From: an uncultured Eggerthella sp.
Lineage (GTDB): Bacteria; Actinomycetota; Coriobacteriia; Coriobacteriales; Eggerthellaceae
Assembly (NCBI GenBank): GCA_900551155.1
Contig: URVA01000052.1
Span: forward strand, 1 to 9,080
Direction of reading: 5' to 3'
DNA length: 9,080 bases
The position numbers were made by a program, and so were the translations under genes. This document shows, piece by piece, positions 1 to 6,158 of the stretch (position 1 is the stretch's first letter; the number at the start of each line of letters is the position of its first letter). The notes beneath the pieces are model-generated. The model made no database searches and had not been told where the DNA came from. It worked only from the letters and a program-made list of their open reading frames with translations.

Positions 1-377
1 TTCTGAGGCACGCCGAGCTTGGCGCCCAGCGGGTGATCCTTCTTGAAGAACAGATAGTAGCGAATCCACGCGCCCAGCTGGTGACGGTTGTCAGCCTGCG
101 GCAGCCACGTCTTGTAGTCCGTGACCTGGTAGCGGGTGCCGCCATCCGGCGCGGACTTCACGAAGAAGGCCATGATCACGCGGACGATGCAGTTGATGAA
201 CAGGATGAAACCGCAGAACACGTGCACGCCGCGGGCGATGCCCATGAACTCAGGCCAGAACGGGAAGTGGATGCTGAAGCCCGTGATGATCAGGAGGATC
301 ATCGCAACAAGGTTGATCCAGTGCGTGATGACGAAGGGCATCGGATGCGCTTCGCGGTAATGTGCCAAGTGCGCCAT
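1..377 (-). CDS. hyaC: [NiFe] hydrogenase cytochrome b subunit, N-terminal part (runs off window)
   Basis: This would be the di-haem cytochrome b that anchors the hydrogenase in the cytoplasmic membrane and passes electrons from the HyaA Fe-S chain to the quinone pool. Only the first 125 codons are present; the gene continues past position 1. The translation starts MAHLAHYREAHPMPF and shows two hydrophobic helices, at about residues 14-40 and 46-73. His19 (ITHW) and His52 (RGVHVF) sit in the places where this family carries haem-ligand histidines. The ATG at 375-377 is one base after the hyaB stop (TAA, C, ATG), with a G-rich ribosome binding site (GGGGGGTG) inside the end of hyaB, so the two genes are translationally coupled. 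Codons are strongly G/C-ending, unlike the genes further right. The family call is firm from hydrophobicity, histidines and position after a large subunit; the symbol is by analogy with the Hya operon. Confidence 0.85.
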   Translation of the reverse strand, partial: MAHLAHYREAHPMPFVITHWINLVAMILLIITGFSIHFPFWPEFMGIARGVHVFCGFILFINCIVRVIMAFFVKSAPDGGTRYQVTDYKTWLPQADNRHQLGAWIRYYLFFKKDHPLGAKLGVPQ

Positions 378-378
378 G

Positions 379-2067
379 TTACTTCACCCCCCAAGGGCTC
401 GTGACGGTCTCGAAGCTCTTGCCCGTCGCCGGCTCGGTGATGTGCACCGCGCAGGCCGTGCAGGGGTCGAAGCTGTGCACCGTGCGCAGCGCGTTGATCG
501 GCTTCTCGATGTCGCCCACCGGGTTGCCGATAAGCGCCTGCTCCATCGGGCCGTGCTCGCCGCTCTCGTTGATGGGAGCGAGGTTCCACGTCGTCGGGAT
601 GATGATCTGATAACCCTCGATCTTGCCGTCCTTGATGCTCTCGGAGTGGTAGAGCGCGCCGCGCGGAGCCTCCCAGAAGCCCGTGCCGTCGCCAGTCAAG
701 GTAGAAGGTGAACGGAAGTATTCGCTGTCGCCACCCTTAACTGCCTCAATAAGTTCGTCAACCCAATCGCACATAAGGTTTGCGATGTAGAGAGATTCAA
801 CCTGACGAGCAGCAACACGACCAAGCGTGGACTGCAACTGAGGAATGGTGAGGTTCAGATCCTTGCACAAACCATCAAGCGTAGTCTTGATGAACTCGTT
901 GCCACGCAGATATGCAGCCAATACACGAGAGAATGGACCAGCTTCCATGCACTTACCATCGTAGCTAGGTGCCTTAGACCAGGTGTAGCGCTCAGCGATT
1001 TCGCCAAACTCATGACCGTTCTCTTCGAAGAGCGTGCCTTCCTTGTAGTATTCAGTGAATTCTGGCTCGGTAACGCCTTCACGAGGATTGAGATCAGAAT
1101 CACCAACATACCAGGAGTGACCAACATATTCCTTGATAAGGTCTTCGTTAACCTCAGAAAGGTTAAGGTTTTCATCGATAACACCAGAAGGCAGATAACG
1201 ATCAGCCATTTCGAAGGATGGACGCTCGAATACGCCCCAAGCAACATAGCGACCGCAACCCTTACCAAACTCAAGAGCTGGCAAGTAGTAGGGAGCGATT
1301 GCCTTGGTGTCAGGAATCATGGTTGCAGCTATCCAGTCACGTACTTCGTGAACGAGTGACCACAGGTCGTCAAGCTTTTCTTCGGTAGGTACGAAAGAAG
1401 TACCGCCAGGAACAAGCGTCATTACGTGAGGCATCTTACCGCCAAGCAAACCGCAAATTTCGGATGCCTTAGACTGCATGGTCAAAGCCTCAATATAGTG
1501 AGCAGTGCAGATAAGATCGAGTTCTGCAGGAAGCTTGAACTCGGTATCCTTAGCACCATTCTTCCACCAGTTGCCAGAGAAGATGGACATCTGACCATTT
1601 TCAGCAAACTTGGTAAGGCGCTGTGCCAATGCCTTCAAGTCGGACTGGCAAGAAGTGCCTGCCTCTTCAACCAAATCATATGCATCAGCAATGTTTGCCT
1701 TCAATGCATTGAGTGGGTTTACATAGTCAAGAGCAGCCAAGGTGTAGAACCACAGAATGTGGCTGTGCAAGAACTGACCGCCCTCGATGAGGTTACGAAT
1801 AATACGTGCATTGTTAGGAATTTCGATGCCGTATGCCTTTTCAGCTGCGATAGAAGAAGCATGTGCATGAGATACAGGGCAAACACCGCAAATACGCTGA
1901 ACAATATGAGCAGCGTCTTCAGGGGTGCGGTCCTGAACTACCAATTCCATGCCGCGGAAACAACCGCCAGACATCCAAGCATCAGTAACAACGCCGTTTT
2001 CTACTTCCATCTCTACGCGGAGATGGCCCTCAATACGGGTAATCGGGTCGATAACTGAACGAGTCAT
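379..2067 (-). CDS. hyaB: [NiFe] hydrogenase large (catalytic) subunit
   Basis: The 562-residue catalytic subunit carries the Ni-Fe site that splits H2. The N-terminal nickel motif is RICGVCPVSH (Cys60, Cys63, His67) and the C-terminal one is DPCTACAVH (Cys536, Cys539, His542). Both pairs of nickel-ligand cysteines are intact. After His542 there is a 20-residue tail (ITEPATG to WGVK), which in this family is removed by a dedicated endopeptidase after nickel insertion; no such protease gene is in the window. The N-terminus (IDPITRIEGHLR) is typical of group 1 membrane-bound uptake enzymes. The ATG lies 3 nt after the hyaA stop, with GGGAGG about 10 nt upstream inside hyaA. The last ~105 codons are much richer in G/C-ending codons than the first ~455, with an abrupt change near 690-698 while the reading frame stays open. 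HydDB group 1i (Coriobacteria-type) is my likely placement, by inference only. Confidence 0.97.
   Translation of the reverse strand: MTRSVIDPITRIEGHLRVEMEVENGVVTDAWMSGGCFRGMELVVQDRTPEDAAHIVQRICGVCPVSHAHASSIAAEKAYGIEIPNNARIIRNLIEGGQFLHSHILWFYTLAALDYVNPLNALKANIADAYDLVEEAGTSCQSDLKALAQRLTKFAENGQMSIFSGNWWKNGAKDTEFKLPAELDLICTAHYIEALTMQSKASEICGLLGGKMPHVMTLVPGGTSFVPTEEKLDDLWSLVHEVRDWIAATMIPDTKAIAPYYLPALEFGKGCGRYVAWGVFERPSFEMADRYLPSGVIDENLNLSEVNEDLIKEYVGHSWYVGDSDLNPREGVTEPEFTEYYKEGTLFEENGHEFGEIAERYTWSKAPSYDGKCMEAGPFSRVLAAYLRGNEFIKTTLDGLCKDLNLTIPQLQSTLGRVAARQVESLYIANLMCDWVDELIEAVKGGDSEYFRSPSTLTGDGTGFWEAPRGALYHSESIKDGKIEGYQIIIPTTWNLAPINESGEHGPMEQALIGNPVGDIEKPINALRTVHSFDPCTACAVHITEPATGKSFETVTSPWGVK
690..698. 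other. Sharp base-composition and codon-usage break inside hyaB
   Basis: Left of about 695, minus-strand codons almost all end in G or C (for example ACG GGC TTC TGG GAG). Right of it they are mixed (TCA CCT TCT ACC TTG ACT). Hand counts give 39/60 and 44/60 G+C for positions 61-120 and 421-480, against 32/60 and 31/60 for 781-840 and 1741-1800. The reading frame is continuous and the encoded protein family does not change. This fits homologous recombination with a G+C-rich relative, or an assembly join between related strains. Confidence 0.7.
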
Positions 2068-2070
2068 TGT

Positions 2071-3288
2071 TTACTTGCCTCCCTTCAGAACATCTTCGTC
2101 ATACTGACCGATGGCCTGATCAGGATGCTTTGCGTCCCATTCACGTACCTTCTCGAAGTCAGCGCCACCGCTGGTGCGGCCAGTCTTCTTCATGCCGAAG
2201 CCATGGATAACAAGTGCTGCTGCTACAACACCAGTCAGCGTCCAAGCGATAGCTTCAGGCTGAATGGTCATGCCACCAATGCGCAGGTCGCGGAAACGAG
2301 CGCGGAATGGCGTGTTGGTTTCAACCCAGTTCTCACCAGGATCGTTTGGATTAGCAGTGCAGCAACCGATGCAAGGACCGCCTGATGCAACGCACCAAGA
2401 ACGACGATGGTTCCAACGAACGATACCGCAGTTTGCCTTGGTCTGAGGACCACGACAACCCATAGGATACAGGCAGTAATTCATTGCCTCTTCCTTGGTA
2501 CCGAATGCATAAACGAATTCACCATTCTCGAAGTGACCACGACGTTCGCAGTTGTCATGAATGGTCTGGTTGAACATAACGGTTGGCTTGTTTTCGCCGT
2601 TGAGTTCAGGAAGCTGACCCATAAGAACTGCATCAACCAAAACAGCTTCAAGCCATTCAGGATTTGCTGGGCAGCCTGGGATATTGATAACGGGGGTGTC
2701 AATTCCCGACTTGCGCAGGAACTGCTGAACACCAAGTGCTCCTGATGAGTTTGGATTAGCACCCATCCAACCACCATTTACTGCGCAGGAACCCAAAGCT
2801 ACTACAGCGTTTGCATTCTCTGCTGCATGAATAAGATGTTCAGTGCCGGGCTCATTGGCAACGCGCAATGCTTCACCGTTCCAGCCCTCCAAAACCGCAC
2901 CTTCGTAGATGAGGATGTAATTCCCCGCCTCGATCGTCTGTGCCTTGGCCTCTTCCATTGACCAACCTGCAGCAGCAGAAAGGGTTTCGCAGTAGTTAAG
3001 CGAAATCATTTCCAACACTACGGTTGCTGGATCAGGGGCGTCAACCTGTGCGAAAGATTCCGTACAACCGGTGCAAGAAGCGCCTTCGATCCAAATTACG
3101 GGATACAAAGCACCTGATTCTGCGCCGATAACGGAGTTCTCGATCGCCTGAGCAACACGAGGAGCAGCGAGCTCAGACAAGCCTGCTGCAACGGCGAGCG
3201 AGCCGCAGAGCTTCATGAAGCTACGACGAGACACGCCACGCGCCTCCAGCTTGCTCAAAAACTCTGGACTGATTGCCTCTGTTACCAT
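2071..3288 (-). CDS. hyaA: [NiFe] hydrogenase small Fe-S subunit with Tat signal and membrane anchor
   Basis: Electron-transfer subunit, 405 aa from the ATG at 3286-3288. A twin-arginine signal (SRRSFMK, Arg21-Arg22) is followed by a hydrophobic stretch and an AQA cleavage site near residue 48, so the folded HyaAB pair is exported. Ligands for three clusters are present: proximal Cys72, Cys75, Cys168, Cys206; distal His244, Cys247, Cys272, Cys278; medial Cys287, Cys306, Cys309. The spacings match the E. coli Hya small subunit. The two extra proximal cysteines of oxygen-tolerant enzymes are glycines here, so a standard oxygen-sensitive [4Fe-4S] cluster is expected. A C-terminal helix (about 343-364) anchors the protein, followed by a ~40-residue hydrophilic tail. 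A GTG two codons upstream (3294) is also open, but GGAGGT abuts it directly and lies 6 nt from the ATG, so ATG is preferred. First gene of the operon. Confidence 0.96.
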   Translation of the reverse strand: MVTEAISPEFLSKLEARGVSRRSFMKLCGSLAVAAGLSELAAPRVAQAIENSVIGAESGALYPVIWIEGASCTGCTESFAQVDAPDPATVVLEMISLNYCETLSAAAGWSMEEAKAQTIEAGNYILIYEGAVLEGWNGEALRVANEPGTEHLIHAAENANAVVALGSCAVNGGWMGANPNSSGALGVQQFLRKSGIDTPVINIPGCPANPEWLEAVLVDAVLMGQLPELNGENKPTVMFNQTIHDNCERRGHFENGEFVYAFGTKEEAMNYCLYPMGCRGPQTKANCGIVRWNHRRSWCVASGGPCIGCCTANPNDPGENWVETNTPFRARFRDLRIGGMTIQPEAIAWTLTGVVAAALVIHGFGMKKTGRTSGGADFEKVREWDAKHPDQAIGQYDEDVLKGGK

Positions 3289-3294
3289 GTGCAC

Positions 3295-3300
3295 ACCTCC
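3295..3300 (-). promoter_or_regulatory. hyaA ribosome binding site that decides the start
   Basis: GGAGGT on the minus strand ends directly at the GTG at 3292-3294 and 6 nt before the ATG at 3286-3288. Only the ATG has a workable spacing, which shortens the longest open frame by two codons. Confidence 0.75.
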
Positions 3301-3328
3301 TTAAGGGTGTATTGTCCTATAAAACCTC

Positions 3329-3357
3329 TGTATACATTTTCGTGGATTTCTTCTCAA
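3329..3357 (-). promoter_or_regulatory. Likely sigma-A type promoter of the hya operon
   Basis: On the minus strand TTGAGA (3352-3357, 5 of 6 to consensus) is separated by exactly 17 nt from TATACA (3329-3334, 4 of 6). Transcription would start near 3322, giving a 5' leader of about 34 nt with the strong GGAGGT site. Prediction from pattern only. Confidence 0.5.
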
Positions 3358-3404
3358 AAAAGATCGACTAACTGTGTGAATATCAGGTTATTCCCGTCAG
3401 CGGT

Positions 3405-3533
3405 ATGAAAATGTTACCCGTTATATTGGTAGTAACACACATTTCCTTCACATTTGATTATTTAGTCAAATGCTCATGCCGAGAAGGTCAATCTGTTGGT
3501 ACAAAAATTCGTTTTTGTTACCTATTTTTTTGA
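3405..3533 (+). CDS. Possible short leader peptide (42 aa) upstream of pheA
   Basis: An open frame from ATG 3405 to TGA 3531-3533 begins MKMLPVILVVTHIS and ends RFCYLFF. It has five Phe codons, two of them directly before the stop, and its last third is overlapped by a hairpin with a UUCG loop (3498-3522) and a run of seven T (3525-3531). That combination recalls attenuation of a phenylalanine biosynthesis gene. Against it: no convincing ribosome binding site, the Phe codons are not clustered upstream of the hairpin in the classical way, and pheA starts 228 nt further on. A chance frame in A+T-rich DNA is quite possible. Confidence 0.15.
   Translation: MKMLPVILVVTHISFTFDYLVKCSCREGQSVGTKIRFCYLFF
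3498..3531 (+). terminator. Hairpin with UUCG loop followed by U-run (terminator or attenuator candidate)
   Basis: GGTACAAAAA (3498-3507) pairs with TTTTTG-T-TACC (3512-3522, one bulged T) around a TTCG loop (3508-3511), and TATTTTTTT follows. The polarity fits termination of plus-strand transcription, about 230 nt before pheA. The stem is A/T-rich apart from its base, so strength is uncertain. It could instead act as a DNA operator, since ACAAAAA-N4-TTTTTGT is a clean dyad. Confidence 0.35.
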
Positions 3534-3761
3534 GAATATTCCATCGTTTGAACATTATTTTGAATTAGTTCATTAGCAAATGGTTATTTTCTTAAATTTG
3601 TCCAGTTTTGAATCTGAAGCACTTCCTAGGCATACTTCCTTACCTGCCTGCCTAAAACCTCAGCACCCTGTCGATATCGATTTAGCGAAGTAAACGAAGT
3701 AAACAATCTCCTAGAAACAATTCTGGAGTATTATTATCAAAATTTGTAAGAAAGGAACAGT

Positions 3762-4610
3762 ATGACTCAGGCAACAACTATTGCTTATTTAGGCCCCGTT
3801 GGAACATATTCGCACGAAGCAGCGCGCTTGTTTGCAAAGCGCATGGGATGCGAAGATGTCGAGCTAATCGAATGCCCTTCTTTTAACGAAGTCCACGAAG
3901 CAGTAGATCGCGGAAAAGCCGAGTTTGGTGTTATGCCTATCGAAAATTCTCTTGAAGGCGTAGTAACTGCCACCCTTGATACCCTTGCCTTCAAAGGTGG
4001 CGTATCGATTATGGGTTCTGCTGTTCTTGATATTCATCACTGTCTTGTACTGCATCCCGATGCAAAAGTTGAAGACATTAAAACAGTTGTTAGCCATCCT
4101 CAAGGACTGGCTCAATGCCGCCGCTACCTGAACAATCGCTTCCCTACCCTTGCACGCATAGCTGCATCCTCTACCGCCGAAGGTGCTCGCGAAGCGTCCA
4201 AAGATAAAACAGTAGCAGGTATTTCTTCTGAATTTGCAGCTGAATTGTTCAACGGCAAAATTCAAGAACGCGATATCGAAGATCACTACGGCAATCAAAC
4301 CCGCTTTGCTCTTATCGCACGACAGGGACACGAACCAGTTTTGCACAGCGAGCATATGAAAACTTCCTTGGCTCTTTCCCTTAATGCCGACAAACCTGGC
4401 TCTTTGCTCATGATCCTCTCGGAGCTTAACTACGCAAATGTCAACTTGACCATGATTCAATCACGCCCGACCAAACAAGGCCTTGGTGATTACTTGTTCT
4501 TTGTTGATTTGGAAGGGACGCCTGAAAATCCCGCTATTAAAACAGCACTTGATTGCTTACGCTTAAAGCTACGTGAGGTAAAAGTACTTGGCAGCTATCC
4601 TGCAGAATAA
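3762..4610 (+). CDS. pheA: Prephenate dehydratase with C-terminal ACT domain
   Basis: Monofunctional cytosolic enzyme (282 aa, usual length) converting prephenate to phenylpyruvate in phenylalanine synthesis. The catalytic part (about 5-190) shows GPVGTYSHEA (11-20), MPIENS (58-63), HPQGLAQCR (112-120) and the catalytic NQTRF (178-182, Thr180 and Arg181). An ACT domain (about 200-278) has KPGSLLMILSELN and QSRPTK; the usual ESRP motif, part of the Phe feedback site, reads QSRP with Gln233 for Glu. Otherwise the domain looks intact, so feedback control is likely but may be altered. Start: ATG with AAAGGA (3751-3756) five bases upstream. There is no chorismate mutase fusion. The gene stands alone, divergent from hya and convergent with the mutY operon, with a strong terminator downstream. 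Confidence 0.96.
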   Translation: MTQATTIAYLGPVGTYSHEAARLFAKRMGCEDVELIECPSFNEVHEAVDRGKAEFGVMPIENSLEGVVTATLDTLAFKGGVSIMGSAVLDIHHCLVLHPDAKVEDIKTVVSHPQGLAQCRRYLNNRFPTLARIAASSTAEGAREASKDKTVAGISSEFAAELFNGKIQERDIEDHYGNQTRFALIARQGHEPVLHSEHMKTSLALSLNADKPGSLLMILSELNYANVNLTMIQSRPTKQGLGDYLFFVDLEGTPENPAIKTALDCLRLKLREVKVLGSYPAE

Positions 4611-4740
4611 CGATTTTCGACAACTATCCTGCAAATAAAAATGCTCAGAACTGTCCTGCAGGATTTCACCTGATTTAATTCAACGCAATGCCTGCAACAA
4701 AATAAGGAGCTTTTAAAAGCTCCTTATTTTTTATCCTGCA
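4595..4740 (+). repeat. Dispersed short repeat yTATCCTGCA at the pheA 3' end
   Basis: CTATCCTGCA occurs at 4595-4604 (final codons of pheA) and 4624-4633, CTGTCCTGCA at 4651-4660, and TTATCCTGCA at 4731-4740. The first three are 29 and 27 nt apart. They may be decayed copies of the gene's 3' end; function unknown. Confidence 0.4.
4699..4732. terminator. Bidirectional Rho-independent terminator between pheA and mutY
   Basis: Positions 4699-4730 form a perfect 32-bp palindrome, with arms AAAATAAGGAGC plus TTTT and their complement. It reads as a G/C-containing stem with U-runs on both strands (4727-4732 on plus; the complement of 4699-4702 on minus). It lies 88 nt after the pheA stop and about 52 nt after the mutY stop, so it can end both convergent transcripts. 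Confidence 0.9.
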
Positions 4741-4784
4741 AACTTTTCGAGAAACCCAAGCATCATAATACAAACGACAATTGT

Positions 4785-5672
4785 CTACGAAGCGCTGTAC
4801 ACCGTGTTTTCGCCAGTGCCTTGCGCACTGAAAAACCCTTCACGAACCAAATCATCTGCGATAGAGCGGACGAGTTCAGGATCAAGTTCTCCCCTTCCAT
4901 GAGCTCGTTCGAATTCTGATAGCGCAGCACACGCATCAGAAAAACCTACTTCCTGTTGCGCCAGCACAATACGTACAAGCTCGGCACGTTTTTGCCTACG
5001 AGAACCCTCAAATTTCGACTGCTGAGTATGATGACGCGAACGACGAGAAGGATTAGGCAAGACCGATTTTAAGTAAGCACCATAGTCCAACAGCGCGTAA
5101 TACCAACCACGAGGATCATCAAGAGAACAGGTACGCTCAACAAGTGGTTCAATCTGCTTGTCGGAAATATCAATTTGCCCCGGGAAAAATTCATGGAGAA
5201 ATACGGTACGCACGTTAGTTTCTAAATAAAGCGCAGGTTTTTGATACGCAAAGGCCATAATTCCACCAGCTGTAGCTTTCCCGATCCCAGGAAGTTCTTG
5301 TAGGGCATCACTCGTAGCGGGAAGAGTGCCTTTATAACGATCGGCACACAACTCAGCACAGCGTTTTAAAGCAAGGGCACGGCGGTTATATCCCAACCCT
5401 TGCCATGACTCAAGAACGGTTGCAGTATCCGCACTTGCCAGAGCATCAATAGTAGGAAACAAGTTAAGAAATCGGCTCCAATACTTTTCTACCCGAGCCA
5501 CTTGAGTTTGCTGCAACATAACTTCCGAGACAAGCACAGCATACGGATCATCAATGCCTCTCCAAGGCAAATCGCGATACAAACGCTTACCTTCATTCCA
5601 TATTTTAGATACGAAAGCGCGTTCCTGTTCGGTCATATCGCTATCATTTACCCCGCAAATAAGGGAAACCAT
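4785..5672 (-). CDS. mutY: MutY-like HhH-GPD DNA glycosylase lacking the Fe-S cluster
   Basis: Predicted base-excision repair glycosylase (295 aa), closest to the A/G-mismatch adenine glycosylases. Visible features: LPWR (35-38), the MutY signature SEVMLQQTQV with catalytic Glu50, WQGLGYNRRA (90-99) and the helix-hairpin-helix LPGIGKATAGG (127-137). The position of the catalytic Asp of MutY (DGNV) reads ETNV, Glu151. The four-cysteine cluster that should follow LLDYGAYLKS is absent; NPSRRSRHH to FEGSRRQKR (207-229) takes its place. There is no MutT-like recognition domain, only a ~65-residue helical, perhaps winged, tail. Cluster-less MutY relatives are known in several bacteria, so this is a clade feature rather than damage. 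The ATG lies 3 nt after the Rrf2 stop, with AAAGAAAG upstream as a weak ribosome site; Met13 is a possible alternative start. Last gene of its operon. Substrate specificity is inferred. Confidence 0.85.
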   Translation of the reverse strand: MVSLICGVNDSDMTEQERAFVSKIWNEGKRLYRDLPWRGIDDPYAVLVSEVMLQQTQVARVEKYWSRFLNLFPTIDALASADTATVLESWQGLGYNRRALALKRCAELCADRYKGTLPATSDALQELPGIGKATAGGIMAFAYQKPALYLETNVRTVFLHEFFPGQIDISDKQIEPLVERTCSLDDPRGWYYALLDYGAYLKSVLPNPSRRSRHHTQQSKFEGSRRQKRAELVRIVLAQQEVGFSDACAALSEFERAHGRGELDPELVRSIADDLVREGFFSAQGTGENTVYSAS

Positions 5673-5675
5673 TGA

Positions 5676-6155
5676 CTAGCATTCTTTCTTTGAAGTTGAG
5701 GTGGTCGAAGACCCATCAAGGGCAAGTGCTGCCTGGATAGCAGGATGTTGTTCGCCTTGCTCGAATAAATCTTTGAGAGAAATAGAAGAGTAGAGATTCT
5801 TAATAAGCACATCTGCTGCACGCCATACCGCATTAAAGGCACATGACGCTTTATGGCAACAAACATAAGAACAGTCGGTACATTCGGCAACCGAAAGCGT
5901 TTCCCCGCTAACGCTAACTAACACATCGTATACCGTAACCTGCGCAGGATCACAGTTAAGGACAAGGCCCCCATGCACACCACGAATAGTGCGCAAGAGG
6001 CCCGCTTTCACTAATTCATGCTGAATGCTGCGCGCAAAAGAGTAAGGAATTTGTTCCTGCTCCGCAACTTCAGCAATAGATACATACGACTCACCATTTT
6101 TATAAGCGGCACGGATGATACGGCACGCGTAGTCGCAGCGGCGCGTGATGCTCAT
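5676..6155 (-). CDS. Rrf2-family transcriptional regulator with cysteine cluster
   Basis: DNA-binding regulator of 159 aa, in the usual Rrf2 size range. It has the winged-helix start MSITRRCDYACRI, a helix-turn-helix around VSIAEVAEQEQIPYSFARSI (25-44) and the wing GVHGGLVL (59-66). Cysteines at 92, 95, 99, 100 and 105, just before NAVW, sit where IscR and NsrR-like members bind an Fe-S cluster. The spacing does not match IscR exactly (92, 98, 104), so the ligand set is uncertain. The protein therefore probably senses redox state, nitric oxide or iron-sulfur status. It ends in a polar TSTSKKEC tail. The start is supported by GGAGGAG (6162-6168) six bases upstream, overlapping the end of the preceding gene (TAA, CCG, ATG). 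It lies between the AAA-like gene and mutY and may regulate this operon; its targets cannot be told from the sequence. Confidence 0.92.
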   Translation of the reverse strand: MSITRRCDYACRIIRAAYKNGESYVSIAEVAEQEQIPYSFARSIQHELVKAGLLRTIRGVHGGLVLNCDPAQVTVYDVLVSVSGETLSVAECTDCSYVCCHKASCAFNAVWRAADVLIKNLYSSISLKDLFEQGEQHPAIQAALALDGSSTTSTSKKEC

Positions 6156-6158
6156 CGG

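Larger units (their letters stand above)
3301..3761. other. Divergent hyaA/pheA intergenic region rich in dyads
   Basis: This A+T-rich stretch between the divergent hyaA and pheA genes holds the hyaA promoter near its left end and four inverted repeats in 3412-3572: TGTTAC-N14-GTAACA (3412-3437), CATTTGA-N8-TCAAATG (3451-3472), ACAAAAA-TTCG-TTTTTGT (3501-3518, longer with a bulge) and TGAAC-N14-GTTCA (3549-3572). Closer to pheA are a perfect 10-bp palindrome TCGATATCGA (3671-3680), a tandem CGAAGTAAA pair (3686-3703) and a -10-like TATTAT (3732-3737) without a clear -35. A weak pheA promoter candidate is TTGAAT (3608-3613), 17 nt, CATACT (3631-3636). No T-box or known riboswitch pattern was recognised. 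Confidence 0.5.

Noticed and set aside
1..700. Mobile element or genomic island at the G+C-rich end
   Set aside because: No terminal repeats, integrase or foreign gene content; the same hydrogenase genes continue through the break.
33..711. Several long open frames on both strands in the G+C-rich left end
   Set aside because: High G+C lowers stop-codon frequency. The hyaC and hyaB frames on the minus strand explain the region.
1426..2058. 210-codon open frame on the plus strand inside hyaB
   Set aside because: It is antisense to conserved hydrogenase coding sequence and has no domain; a shadow frame.
3451..3472. FNR/CRP-type site from TTTGA...TCAAA
   Set aside because: Arms are separated by 8 nt, whereas FNR sites need TTGA-N6-TCAA and CRP sites TGTGA-N6-TCACA; kept only as an unassigned dyad.
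3864..4460. 198-codon open frame on the minus strand inside pheA
   Set aside because: pheA has intact catalytic and ACT motifs on the opposite strand; the minus frame has no plausible motifs.
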